From: DATBRC01 sp036560485
GTDB lineage: Bacteria; Pseudomonadota; Gammaproteobacteria; Burkholderiales; Burkholderiaceae_D
Direction: 5' to 3'
NCBI GenBank assembly: GCA_036560485.1
Contig: DATBRC010000035.1
Span: 1-25,385 of the forward strand
Length of the DNA: 25,385 nt
Below, piece by piece: positions 16,367 through 24,155 of this stretch. The number at the start of each line of letters is the position of its first letter. The first letter of the stretch is position 1. The notes beneath the pieces were generated by a model that was not told the DNA's origin, did not search any database, and saw only the letters and a program-made list of their open reading frames with translations. A program made the translations under genes and the position numbers.

Positions 16367-16879
16367 CTAAATCGGACGCGTATCATCCCGATTGATCGCG
16401 CGTCGTTGTGGCGCCAGCAAGATCCAGGTCACCACCGGCCATAATGCAATCGCAACGAAGCTTTCGAGGAAATAAAACCAGCCTGGATGTTTGTTGCTGA
16501 TGATTAAACGAATCACCAGCTGCACCGCTTGCATCAACAGCAGCAACGGTAATACATGCAACGCTTGTGTTCCGATTGGAAACCACAATACGCGGCGATG
16601 AATCATGATGGCGAAGTAGGATAGCAAGGTGTAGGACAATGCATTTTCGCCCAGCAAAGTCGCGTCATGTACATCCATCAGCAAGCCCATCAGGAATGCC
16701 ACGCCGATGCCTACTTTGCGAGGCTGATGAATGCTCCAGAATACCAGGACCAATGCCACAAAATCCGGTACGCCAACCCAACCGCCCCAAGGCAATAAAT
16801 TGAGAATGAAAGCAGCCATTAAACTGACAGTGATGAATATCGGGCTGACCGGCAACAGAATGTAATGCGGCTGATTCAT
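16367..16879 (-). CDS. mreD: Rod-shape determining membrane protein MreD
   Basis: A polytopic inner-membrane component of the elongasome that works with MreC to stimulate RodA-PBP2. The 170 residues contain about five or six hydrophobic helices. Recognisable segments are ILNLLPWGGW with VPDFVALVLVFW near the N terminus, and GIGVAFLMGLLMDVHDATLLGE, where the conserved MGLLxD pattern lies. Sequence conservation in MreD is low, so position also counts: its ATG overlaps the mreC stop by 4 bp (ATGA), and mrdA follows after 111 bp. Confidence 0.95.
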   Translation of the reverse strand: MNQPHYILLPVSPIFITVSLMAAFILNLLPWGGWVGVPDFVALVLVFWSIHQPRKVGIGVAFLMGLLMDVHDATLLGENALSYTLLSYFAIMIHRRVLWFPIGTQALHVLPLLLLMQAVQLVIRLIISNKHPGWFYFLESFVAIALWPVVTWILLAPQRRAINRDDTRPI

Positions 16880-17925
16880 TTGGCAACCCCTGCTGGTTTC
16901 GGTGCATGTAATATATTTATTGCCGGATTTTTCGATGCATCTTTCGGGATTTCTTTTGGCGCTTGTTTCGGTGCTTCTTCGGCGATTTCCTTCGTGATTT
17001 CTTTAGGCACTTCTTTCGCGATTTCGTGATAATGCCGTTTCGCAAACTTGTCTTTTTTGTCCTTGCTGTCTTCTTCAGGACGTGGCGGCAACCTTGTGTC
17101 GGTCAGCAGGATCAATAATTGTTTATTGCGGTCGATGCCCGCCGAGGGTTGACACACAATGCGTGCAAAAGTAGCGCTGGATTTTGTTTCCACTTGCACG
17201 ACCCTGGCAACAGCAAGTCCGGCAGGATAAACACCGTCAATCCCGGAAGTGGTCAAGAGATCGCCTTTTTGAATATCGGCATTGGTTGCCATGAAACGCA
17301 ACTCAAGGCCGCCTGATTGACCGCGCCCATAGGCGACGCTGCGCAATCCACTGCGAACCACCTGCACCGGAATGGCTTGATCCTTGTCGGTCAACAAAGT
17401 GACTTCGGATGTAAAAGGAAATACACGGGTCACCTGGCCAACGACTCCAATATCATCGATCACCGGTTGCCCAAGCGCCACGCCGCTTTCGCTTCCGTGA
17501 TTCAACACAATCTTGCGCGTGAATGCATCGCGCGCATCGTACAAAATTTCACTCATCAGCGATTTCAGCGGCAGCCGCGCACTCGTCCCAAGCAATTTGC
17601 GAAGTTGCGCATTTTCAGCATATAACTGCTGGGATTGCTGCAACACTTCCGCATTGACTGTTTGCTGCTGTTTCAGGCGCTTGTTTTCTTTTTCCAACGT
17701 GGAGAGTGCCGTGAAATAATCGCCAATCTTGTAAGCGGCATCACGTGGCATCAGCGCTGCCATTTGTAAAGGATAGAGTGCTGTGCCAATGACTTGCCGA
17801 ATGACAGTCAATGAGCGCAGACGCGAATCTGCTACCAGCAATGCAAGGGCAAACAAGGAGAAGAACACCACTTTGGCGCGCGCTGAAGCGCCTTGTTTGA
17901 AGAGTGGCGGCGGGCTGTATTCCAT
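16876..17925 (-). CDS. mreC: Rod-shape determining protein MreC with repetitive C-terminal tail
   Basis: A bitopic inner-membrane protein linking MreB to PBP2. The 349 residues comprise a short N terminus, a TM helix (about 18-33), a coiled coil (about 72-112), and paired beta-barrel domains (about 120-276) with GQPVIDDIGVVGQV, LLTDKDQAIPV and GDLLTTSGIDGVYPAGLAV. Typical MreC ends near residue 280. Here a charged tail of about 70 residues follows, containing eight four-residue units of the form E-(I/V/A)-(A/P/T)-K at 301-332. This region is presumably periplasmic and unstructured. The gene is 253 bp downstream of mreB, a large gap for an operon, and overlaps mreD by 4 bp. The ribosome-binding site is weak. 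Confidence 0.96.
   Translation of the reverse strand: MEYSPPPLFKQGASARAKVVFFSLFALALLVADSRLRSLTVIRQVIGTALYPLQMAALMPRDAAYKIGDYFTALSTLEKENKRLKQQQTVNAEVLQQSQQLYAENAQLRKLLGTSARLPLKSLMSEILYDARDAFTRKIVLNHGSESGVALGQPVIDDIGVVGQVTRVFPFTSEVTLLTDKDQAIPVQVVRSGLRSVAYGRGQSGGLELRFMATNADIQKGDLLTTSGIDGVYPAGLAVARVVQVETKSSATFARIVCQPSAGIDRNKQLLILLTDTRLPPRPEEDSKDKKDKFAKRHYHEIAKEVPKEITKEIAEEAPKQAPKEIPKDASKNPAINILHAPKPAGVAK
16930..17025 (-). repeat. 12-bp tandem repeat in mreC encoding (E-[IVA]-[APT]-K)x8
   Basis: Eight imperfect 12-bp units encode tetrads beginning EIAK, EVPK, EITK and ending EIPK, DASK (MreC residues 301-332). The period is exactly four residues with no interruptions; the units diverge most at the 3' end. 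Copy number of such arrays can vary between strains without shifting the frame. Confidence 0.85.
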
Positions 17926-18137
17926 TTAACGCTCTGATTCCATTTCCAGATCAAATGCACGTATTGTTGTGCGAGGTCGCTCATGCCGAATGGATGAAAC
18001 ATACGTGCCTTGACGTATGCTCAACGTTGGGTTGGCGATAAAGCGATATATTGCGAATCGATTAAATACCGCGATGTGAAAGTTTGCTGGGGTGTACAAG
18101 AAAGAACGCCGTGTCGACGTTCCGGCATTTCGGTTGA

Positions 18138-18177
18138 CATGATGTTTTGCTTGGCATGCCGCACAAAACATCATGTG
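18138..18177. other. Strong stem-loop directly after mreB
   Basis: ACATGATGTTTTG (18138-18150) and its perfect complement (18165-18177) form a 13-bp stem. The 14-base loop contains GGCATGCC, itself palindromic. It lies one base beyond the mreB stop codon and is not followed by a T-run on the transcribed strand. It could protect the mreB mRNA 3' end or attenuate read-through into mreCD. A smaller 6-bp hairpin, CATACG with CGTATG (18000-18019), lies further along the same 253-bp gap. Otherwise I see nothing in that gap. Confidence 0.7.
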
Positions 18178-18178
18178 G

Positions 18179-19222
18179 TTATTCGTAAGAGAAAATAGAG
18201 CCAAGCTTGTCCATCCGTTCTAGTGCCATGCCGGAACCACGTACCACGCAAGTCAGCGGATCTTCGGCCACGATGACCGGCAAGCCGGTTTCTTCCATCA
18301 TCAAGCGATCCAGATCGCGCAGCAATGCGCCGCCGCCGGTCAGCATCATGCCTTTTTCTGCGATGTCGGCGCCGAGCTCCGGTGGCGTTTGTTCCAGCGC
18401 ATTTTTGACGGCAGATACGATGTTGTTGAGTGGATCGGTCAATGCTTCCAGAATTTCATTGCTGGAAATCGTGAATGAGCGCGGAATGCCTTCCGATAGG
18501 TTGCGCCCTTTGACTTCCATTTCCTTGACTTCGGAACCCGGGAAAGCGGAACCGATTTCTTTCTTGATCGCTTCAGCGGTTTGCTCGCCGATCAACATGC
18601 CGTAATTGCGGCGGATGTAGTTGACGATCGCTTCATCGAATTTGTCGCCGCCCACGCGTACCGAGCCTTTGTAGACCATGCCGCCCAGCGAGATGATGCC
18701 GACTTCGGTCGTGCCGCCACCGATATCGACGACCATCGAGCCGGTCGCTTCCGACACCGGCAAGCCGGCGCCGATTGCAGCTGCCATCGGTTCTTCGATC
18801 AAATACACTTGCGATGCACCGGCACCCAATGCCGATTCGCGAATCGCACGGCGCTCGACTTGCGTTGAGCCGCAAGGCACGCAAATGATGATGCGTGGCG
18901 AAGGCTTGAACAATTTGGAGTCGTGCACCATGCGAATGAATTGCTTGAGCATTTGCTCGGTGACGGTAAAGTCGGCGATCACGCCATCTTTCATTGGACG
19001 GATGGCCTCGATATTGCCCGGCACTTTACCCAGCATCTGCTTGGCTTCTTTACCGACAGCCTGAATCGTTTTTTTGCCGTTTGGGCCGCCTTGCTGACGA
19101 ATCGCGACGACGGAAGGTTCATCCAGCACGATACCTTGACCGCGTACATAAATCAGCGTGTTTGCGGTACCGAGGTCGATTGCCAAGTCATTCGAAAAGT
19201 AACTACGTAAGAATCCAAACAT
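18179..19222 (-). CDS. mreB: Rod-shape determining actin homologue MreB
   Basis: The bacterial actin that forms membrane-bound filaments guiding lateral wall synthesis. The 347-residue length is standard. The N-terminal MFGFLRSYFSNDLAIDLGTANT includes an amphipathic membrane-binding helix and the phosphate-1 loop. VDIGGGTTEVGII is the phosphate-2 loop, and LTGGGALLRDLD is the adenosine motif. AGGA lies six bases before the ATG. The gene leads the elongation cluster and is divergent from gatC, with 265 bp between them. A TATATT at 19294-19299 (minus strand) is a possible -10 box, but its -35 match is poor. Confidence 0.98.
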   Translation of the reverse strand: MFGFLRSYFSNDLAIDLGTANTLIYVRGQGIVLDEPSVVAIRQQGGPNGKKTIQAVGKEAKQMLGKVPGNIEAIRPMKDGVIADFTVTEQMLKQFIRMVHDSKLFKPSPRIIICVPCGSTQVERRAIRESALGAGASQVYLIEEPMAAAIGAGLPVSEATGSMVVDIGGGTTEVGIISLGGMVYKGSVRVGGDKFDEAIVNYIRRNYGMLIGEQTAEAIKKEIGSAFPGSEVKEMEVKGRNLSEGIPRSFTISSNEILEALTDPLNNIVSAVKNALEQTPPELGADIAEKGMMLTGGGALLRDLDRLMMEETGLPVIVAEDPLTCVVRGSGMALERMDKLGSIFSYE

Positions 19223-19349
19223 GTATTGTCCTGATGCGCAACTGTGGTGCGCTTAAGCATTTTTGAAATTGAGGGTTCGCCTGATGGATGTCTAATATAC
19301 GAGGCATCCAAGTATTAACCTAGCATTCTACCTTATAATTTACTTTAAA

Positions 19350-19378
19350 TTGACGGATGAAAACCTCAAAAATATAGG
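19350..19378 (+). promoter_or_regulatory. Candidate sigma70 promoter for gatCAB
   Basis: TTGACG (19350-19355) and TATAGG (19373-19378) are separated by exactly 17 bp, giving a transcript start near 19385 and a leader of about 100 bases before gatC. A second TTGACA occurs at 19404-19409, but the hexamers at suitable spacing are poor -10 boxes. Confidence 0.55.
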
Positions 19379-19487
19379 GCTGTTAAGCTATGAATAAGCC
19401 GTTTTGACAAGATTTTTCCCGATATTAAAGCGCTTTTGCTTTTTTTAAAACACTGCTCGCACGGTTACCCCGTGTTACCCAAATATC

Positions 19488-19790
19488 ATGTCACTCGAAC
19501 TCTCAGACGTAAAACGCCTCGCCATTTTGGCGCAACTTGATCTTACCGACGATCAGGCGTCTCAAACTTTACCAAAATTGAACGGTATTTTTGCCCTGGT
19601 TGAGCAAATGCAAGCGGTCGATACGAGTGGTGTCGAGCCATTGAATCATCCGATTGCTGCCTTTCAGTCTGACCTGTCCTTGCGTTTGCGCGAGGATGTC
19701 GTCAGTGAACCGAACCGCCGCGAAGATTACCAACGTGTAGCGCCAATGACACAAGACGGCCTTTATCTGGTCCCTAAAGTCATTGAATAG
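19488..19790 (+). CDS. gatC: Aspartyl/glutamyl-tRNA amidotransferase subunit C
   Basis: The small subunit of the GatCAB transamidase, which converts misacylated Glu-tRNA(Gln) and/or Asp-tRNA(Asn) to the correct amide form. The 100-residue length is typical. GatC signatures are LSDVKRLAILAQLDLTDDQ at the start, the LNGIFALVEQMQAVDTSGVEPLNHP segment, and the closing LYLVPKVIE. GatC wraps around GatA and stabilises the GatA-GatB interface. It is first in a gatC-gatA-gatB operon, transcribed away from mreB. No Shine-Dalgarno sequence is evident before the ATG. Confidence 0.97.
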   Translation: MSLELSDVKRLAILAQLDLTDDQASQTLPKLNGIFALVEQMQAVDTSGVEPLNHPIAAFQSDLSLRLREDVVSEPNRREDYQRVAPMTQDGLYLVPKVIE

Positions 19791-19851
19791 AGGTGCGCTT
19801 ATCACCTGGTACCTAGTAGTCTCACTCCGGACAAAATAGCTACATCACGTT

Positions 19852-21312
19852 ATGCATACTAAAACCATCAAAGAACTCTCGGCAGCGTTACAAGCGAAAC
19901 AAATCTCCGCTACAGAGCTGGCCGCGTTATTTTTGGCGCGTATCAAACAAAGCGGTCTGAATGCTTTTCTCCATGTGGATGAAGCTTTGACACTGCAGCA
20001 GGCGAAGGTGGCCGATGCGCGTATTGCAAAAAATGATACGACACCACTGACTGGCATTCCGATAGCACACAAGGATATTTTTGTGACACGCGGATGGCGC
20101 TCAACTGCAGGTTCCAGGATGCTGCAAAATTACACCAGCCCCTTTGACGCAACTGTGGTCGAACAGTTCAATGCAGAAGGCATGGTCACGCTCGGAAAAT
20201 TGAATTGCGATGAATTTGCGATGGGATCTTCCAATGAGAATTCATTTTTTGGACCCGTCAAAAATCCTTGGGATAAGCGCGCCATTCCTGGTGGTTCTTC
20301 CGGCGGCTCTGCGGCAGCGATTGCTGCACGGTTGGCCCCCGCCGCTACGGCGACTGACACGGGCGGCTCAATTCGCCAACCAGCGTCGCTCTGTGGTGTA
20401 ACCGGCATCAAGCCGACTTATGGACGGGTGTCACGCTTTGGCATGATCGCTTTTGCATCATCGCTGGATCAAGGCGGCCCAATGGCCAAAACGGCGGAAG
20501 ATTGCGGCTTGTTGCTTAACGCGATGGCAGGTTTCGACGCACGCGATTCCACCAGCATCGAGCGTGACAAGGAAGACTTCACGCGCGACTTGAACAAGAG
20601 TTTGCAAGGTTTGAAAATCGGCGTGCCGCGTGAATATTTTGGCGCCGGCTTGGCATCCGATGTCGAGCAGGCAGTACGCGCAGCATTGAAAGAATATGAA
20701 AAGCTAGGCGCAACCCTGGTTGATATTTCATTGCCAAAAACCGAGCTGTCGATCCCGGTGTATTACGTGATCGCACCTGCGGAAGCATCATCCAATCTGA
20801 GTCGTTTCGATGGCGTGCGCTATGGTCATCGCGCCAAGGAATATAAAGACTTGGCGGAGATGTACAAGAAAACACGCGCTGAAGGTTTTGGTGAAGAAGT
20901 TAAGCGTCGTATTCTGGTTGGTGCCTATGTGCTATCGCATGGTTACTACGATGCCTATTATTTGCAAGCGCAAAAAATCCGGCGTTTGATTGCGCAGGAT
21001 TTTCAGAATGCGTTCAAGCAGTGTGATGTGATCATGGGGCCGGTATCGCCAACGGTGGCCTGGGATCTGGGCGATAAAGCAGATGATCCGGTCGCCAATT
21101 ATCTGGCTGATATTTTTACATTATCGACCAGCTTGGCGGGATTGCCCGGCATGTCGATTCCTTGCGGATTTGGTCAGGGTGAAAAAAATGCACGGCGCCC
21201 GGTGGGATTGCAAATCATAGGCAATTATTTTAACGAAGCTAAGCTGCTCAATGTCGCGCATCAATATCAACAAGCGACTGATTGGCATCTTCGCCAACCA
21301 GAAGGAATTTGA
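19852..21312 (+). CDS. gatA: Aspartyl/glutamyl-tRNA amidotransferase subunit A
   Basis: The glutaminase subunit of GatCAB, releasing ammonia from glutamine. It is an amidase-signature protein of 486 residues with a complete Ser-cis-Ser-Lys triad: Lys74 in IAHKD, Ser149 in GGSSGGSAAA, and nucleophile Ser173 in TDTGGSIRQPAS. The numbering is about five below the S. aureus enzyme, as expected for a slightly shorter N terminus. The Tyr-rich GYYDAYYLQAQKIR helix is also typical. The gene starts 61 bp after gatC, and no good ribosome-binding site is visible before the ATG. gatB starts 2 bp after its stop. Confidence 0.98.
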   Translation: MHTKTIKELSAALQAKQISATELAALFLARIKQSGLNAFLHVDEALTLQQAKVADARIAKNDTTPLTGIPIAHKDIFVTRGWRSTAGSRMLQNYTSPFDATVVEQFNAEGMVTLGKLNCDEFAMGSSNENSFFGPVKNPWDKRAIPGGSSGGSAAAIAARLAPAATATDTGGSIRQPASLCGVTGIKPTYGRVSRFGMIAFASSLDQGGPMAKTAEDCGLLLNAMAGFDARDSTSIERDKEDFTRDLNKSLQGLKIGVPREYFGAGLASDVEQAVRAALKEYEKLGATLVDISLPKTELSIPVYYVIAPAEASSNLSRFDGVRYGHRAKEYKDLAEMYKKTRAEGFGEEVKRRILVGAYVLSHGYYDAYYLQAQKIRRLIAQDFQNAFKQCDVIMGPVSPTVAWDLGDKADDPVANYLADIFTLSTSLAGLPGMSIPCGFGQGEKNARRPVGLQIIGNYFNEAKLLNVAHQYQQATDWHLRQPEGI

Positions 21313-21314
21313 AC

Positions 21315-22775
21315 ATGCAATGGGAAGTCGTCATCGGTCTTGAGACACATGCGCAACTCACCACCACCACCAAGATTTTCAGTGGCGCGCCAATTCAATT
21401 TGGTGCTGAGCCAAATACGCAAGCTTGCCCTGTCGATTTGGCATTGCCCGGTGTTTTGCCGGTACTGAATAAAGGCGCAGTGGAACGCGCAATTCAGTTT
21501 GGTTTGGCTGTCGGCGCCACGGTCGCGCCCCGCTCTGTTTTCGCTCGCAAAAATTATTTTTATCCGGACCTGCCGAAAGGCTATCAGATCAGCCAATTCG
21601 AAATTCCGGTTGTACAGGGCGGCAAGGTATCGTTTGTCGTGGAAAAGGATGGCAAGACAGAATTGAAAACGGTGCAACTGACACGTGCGCATCTGGAAGA
21701 AGACGCCGGAAAATCGCTGCATGAAGATTATCAGGGCATGACCGGCATTGATTTGAACCGTGCCGGCACGCCGCTATTGGAAATCGTGACTGAGCCTGAT
21801 ATGCGCAGCGCTGCTGAAGCGGTCGCTTATGCAAAAGCCTTGCATTCATTGGTTACGTGGCTGGGCATTTGTGACGGCAATATGCAGGAAGGCTCGTTCC
21901 GTTGCGACGCCAACGTATCGGTGCGTCCAGTTGGACAAAAAGAATATGGCACGCGTTGCGAGATCAAGAATCTGAACTCATTCCGCTTCCTGGAAGACGC
22001 AATCAACATTGAAGTGCGACGCCAGATCGAATTGATCGAAGACGGCGGTAAAGTGCAACAGGCAACTCGCCTTTATGATCCGGACAAAAAAGAAACGCGC
22101 TTGATGCGCAGCAAGGAAGACGCGCAGGACTATCGTTATTTCCCTGATCCGGATTTGCCACCACTGGTCATTGCGCAGGAGTGGATCGCACGAGTGAAAG
22201 CATCCATGCCGGAGCTGCCGGGCGCGATGCGTGAGCGGTTCATGCGTGATTATGGTTTGTCGGAGTACGACGCGGCAGTACTGACGCAATCGAAAGCCAT
22301 GGCGAATTATTTTGAAGCCGTGGTGAACAAAGTCGGCAAAGAGCAAGCAAAACCGGCAGCCAATTGGTTAATGGGTGATGTGTCGTCTACATTGAATCGT
22401 GAAGGCACGGATATCTCCACTGCGCCAGTGACCGCTGATCAGCTCGCGCTGTTATTGCAACGGATCGCGGACGGCACAATTTCCAACAAGATTGCGAAAG
22501 AAGTATTCGGTGCAATGTGGGAAGCCAAGTCGGATAAAGCGAATCTGGCCGACGAGATCATCGAAGCCAAAGGCTTGAAGCAAATTTCCGATAGCGGTGC
22601 GTTGGAAGGGATTATCGATGAAGTGTTGGCTGCGAATGCCAAATCGGTCGAGGAATTCCGTGCCGGTAAAGAGAAGGCGTTCAATTCATTGATTGGGCAG
22701 GCGATGAAAGCGACCAAAGGCAAAGCCAATCCGGCGCAACTAACCGAGTTGCTGAAGAAAAAACTCGCTGGATAA
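21315..22775 (+). CDS. gatB: Aspartyl/glutamyl-tRNA amidotransferase subunit B
   Basis: The kinase and tRNA-binding subunit of GatCAB. It phosphorylates the misacylated residue and receives ammonia through a channel from GatA. The protein has 486 residues. Its cradle domain opens with WEVVIGLETHAQL, and FYPDLPKGYQISQ, GIDLNRAGTPLLEIVTEPD and FRCDANVSVRP follow. The C-terminal helical and YqeY-like domains run from about residue 295 to the end. The start at 21315 is chosen because the alignment-conserved N terminus begins there and AAGGAA lies about eight bases upstream; a frame extending further up overlaps gatA. A strong intrinsic terminator follows. Confidence 0.98.
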   Translation: MQWEVVIGLETHAQLTTTTKIFSGAPIQFGAEPNTQACPVDLALPGVLPVLNKGAVERAIQFGLAVGATVAPRSVFARKNYFYPDLPKGYQISQFEIPVVQGGKVSFVVEKDGKTELKTVQLTRAHLEEDAGKSLHEDYQGMTGIDLNRAGTPLLEIVTEPDMRSAAEAVAYAKALHSLVTWLGICDGNMQEGSFRCDANVSVRPVGQKEYGTRCEIKNLNSFRFLEDAINIEVRRQIELIEDGGKVQQATRLYDPDKKETRLMRSKEDAQDYRYFPDPDLPPLVIAQEWIARVKASMPELPGAMRERFMRDYGLSEYDAAVLTQSKAMANYFEAVVNKVGKEQAKPAANWLMGDVSSTLNREGTDISTAPVTADQLALLLQRIADGTISNKIAKEVFGAMWEAKSDKANLADEIIEAKGLKQISDSGALEGIIDEVLAANAKSVEEFRAGKEKAFNSLIGQAMKATKGKANPAQLTELLKKKLAG

Positions 22776-22796
22776 CATTACGTTCTCTTAAGGCAT

Positions 22797-22827
22797 AAAA
22801 AAACGGGCCGCATAGCGGCCCGTTTTT
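22797..22827. terminator. Bidirectional intrinsic terminator between gatB and phasin gene
   Basis: CGGGCCGC (22804-22811) and GCGGCCCG (22815-22822) form a perfect 8-bp GC stem with loop ATA. Seven A precede it and five T follow, so it can stop transcripts from both directions. It lies 21 bp after gatB and 15 bp after the phasin stop. Confidence 0.93.
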
Positions 22828-22842
22828 ACTTCATCCAAAGAA

Positions 22843-23406
22843 TTATGCTTTTTTGGATTTGGTCGCTTTTTCAGTAGCTTGGGTGAACTGCGAAGTTGCA
22901 GTAGCCAAGTTGCTTTCCAAAGTTTCAACAGCTTGCTTGGTTGTCTTGGTCAATTGCTCGTAGCCAGCATTTGCATTGCCGATCAATGATTTCATCATTG
23001 CAATCACGTTCTCGGAACCAGCAGGTGCATTCTTGGACACATCGTCAACCAGTGCCGATACTTTACGGGTGGTTTCAGCGATTTGCTCTTCAGCAGCCTT
23101 GGTGAATTCAGCTTGGGTGCTGGAAGCGATGCTGGCGATATGACGTGCATAAGCAACTGCTTTTTCTGCGTTAGGCTGAGCTTGTGCTGAAGCCAACGAC
23201 AGGAATTCTTGCGGGTCTTTAGCAGCCAACAATTGCTTGGTGGTTGCGTTGGATTCTTCCAGGGAAGTTTTAGCAACGTTCAGGTTCAAATCAACGATTT
23301 TCTCAACGCTTTCAAAAGCTTTGTTGGTCAATGATGTGATCAGCGCGAGTTGAGCTTCGAAGTTAGCTTTGGTAGCAGCCGAAAATTGGTCTTGAATGGA
23401 ATACAT
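22843..23406 (-). CDS. phaP: Phasin family protein (PHB granule-associated)
   Basis: A 187-residue, almost wholly helical protein. The N terminus matches betaproteobacterial phasins (DQFSAATKANFEAQLALITSL, then KIVDLNLNVAKTSLEES). It ends in a Lys-rich AAA-type tail, TEKATKSKKA. Phasins coat polyhydroxybutyrate granules, control their number and size, and are often very abundant. The start at 23406 is supported by AAGGAG six to seven bases upstream; a longer frame to 23469 would run through the promoter. A strong promoter flanked by an inverted repeat lies about 80 bp upstream. Repetitive codon choice (for example GCA and GCT for Ala, AAC for Asn) is consistent with high expression. The symbol rests on family membership alone. 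Confidence 0.92.
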   Translation of the reverse strand: MYSIQDQFSAATKANFEAQLALITSLTNKAFESVEKIVDLNLNVAKTSLEESNATTKQLLAAKDPQEFLSLASAQAQPNAEKAVAYARHIASIASSTQAEFTKAAEEQIAETTRKVSALVDDVSKNAPAGSENVIAMMKSLIGNANAGYEQLTKTTKQAVETLESNLATATSQFTQATEKATKSKKA

Positions 23407-23463
23407 ATAATTCTCCTTGAATGAGTAAATTAAAACAGGGGCAGTACAGGCAAAGTATTTATG

Positions 23464-23477
23464 GTGCACCGCAACAA
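23464..23477 (+). promoter_or_regulatory. Phasin operator site 1 (PhaR-like), at the predicted start site
   Basis: GTGCACCGCAACAA is the exact reverse complement of site 2 (23517-23530). It contains TGC-ACC-GCA (23465-23473) and overlaps the predicted transcription start of the phasin gene (about 23476), a classic repressor position. The core resembles the TGC-N3-GCA type reported for PhaR regulators of PHB genes; that link is an inference. Confidence 0.6.
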
Positions 23478-23482
23478 TTGAT

Positions 23483-23510
23483 ATTTTAGGCCTTAATAAA
23501 TTAAAGTCAA
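23483..23510 (-). promoter_or_regulatory. Sigma70-type phasin promoter
   Basis: On the minus strand, TTGACT (23510-23505), a 16-bp spacer and TAAAAT (23488-23483) give a near-consensus promoter. The start would be near 23476, leaving a leader of about 70 bases. It sits exactly between the two arms of a 14-bp inverted repeat. Confidence 0.75.
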
Positions 23511-23516
23511 GCTATT

Positions 23517-23530
23517 TTGTTGCGGTGCAC
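23517..23530 (-). promoter_or_regulatory. Phasin operator site 2 (PhaR-like), upstream of the -35 box
   Basis: TTGTTGCGGTGCAC is the perfect inverted partner of site 1. Read on the minus strand, with two extra flanking bases, it is TTGTGCACCGCAACAA. Its centre is 53 bp from that of site 1, about five helical turns, which would put two bound proteins on the same face of the DNA. Confidence 0.6.
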
Positions 23531-23644
23531 AATATTTTACATTTCGCATCAACTTGTCTATTAATCACTATAATTAATTAAAAGTCAATTGATGGAATGA
23601 TATTCAAATAAGCTTGCAAGGTCTCGATTCCATATATTGTTCAG

Positions 23645-23806
23645 ATGAGATGGTTTGTTTTTAAAGAATCATTAATAACTGCTGATGCGACAAACAATGC
23701 GCTAACAGTTACCAATACATCACATCGTGAACTAATTGACAACTTTTTCTTTGAGAAATATCAAATAGAAGCAAATTTGGCTGAAACTTTATATTTGCAA
23801 TATTAA
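23645..23806 (+). CDS. Doubtful small ORF, 53 codons
   Basis: An uninterrupted frame from ATG to TAA encodes 53 residues beginning MRWFVFKESL and ending LAETLYLQY. It is mixed in composition, with no signal, membrane helix or motif that I recognise, and no ribosome-binding site precedes the ATG. The frame is also open for about 11 codons before the ATG, so it might be a fragment of a decayed gene. A chance frame is the more likely explanation. Confidence 0.15.
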   Translation: MRWFVFKESLITADATNNALTVTNTSHRELIDNFFFEKYQIEANLAETLYLQY

Positions 23807-23973
23807 AAGATGATGCAACCAAGAAGTAATGGGATAAATGGAAGGGGCTATAAATGAAGTTGCGGATAAAAGATGCCGCTCAAACAAAACTAAATTATCT
23901 TGGAATATAAAACGAATAATTTCACGGACAAATAAAGATTGATGTGCGGAAATGTTATTAAGTATTTTTAAAA

Positions 23974-23987
23974 TTGTGCAACGCAAC
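23974..23987 (+). promoter_or_regulatory. Third copy of the phasin-operator motif
   Basis: TTGTGCA-ACG-CAAC fits the form seen at site 2 exactly in its 11 fixed positions, and its core TGC-AAC-GCA is the same type. It lies in the AT-rich gap, 505 bp before the depolymerase-like gene, next to no obvious promoter. Confidence 0.45.
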
Positions 23988-24155
23988 TGTTCAACTAGAA
24001 AATCAAGATAGTCAAAAGAAAAATAGGTAAAAAAGCAAATATTAATATTGTAAAAAATTTCCCGCGGTCAGTTTCCAATCAATAATGTCGAGGGAGTGGT
24101 GGTGCTGCCATAAACTATGAATTAAAAGCGGGAAAATAACTTCCTGGTAGGCAAT

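Noticed and set aside
17926..18204. A 92-codon minus-strand frame filling the mreB-mreC gap and ending directly before the mreC ATG.
   Set aside because: It starts inside the mreB end, runs through the 13-bp stem-loop, has no ribosome-binding site and no recognisable features.
23789..23986. A 65-codon minus-strand frame in the AT-rich gap.
   Set aside because: No ribosome-binding site or family resemblance; hydrophobic content is expected from AT-rich codons. It also overlaps the better-supported operator-like site at 23974.
24058..24135. 8-bp inverted repeat TTTCCCGC/GCGGGAAA as possible ends of a small element.
   Set aside because: Too short, with no target duplication or internal structure; compatible with chance in this length.
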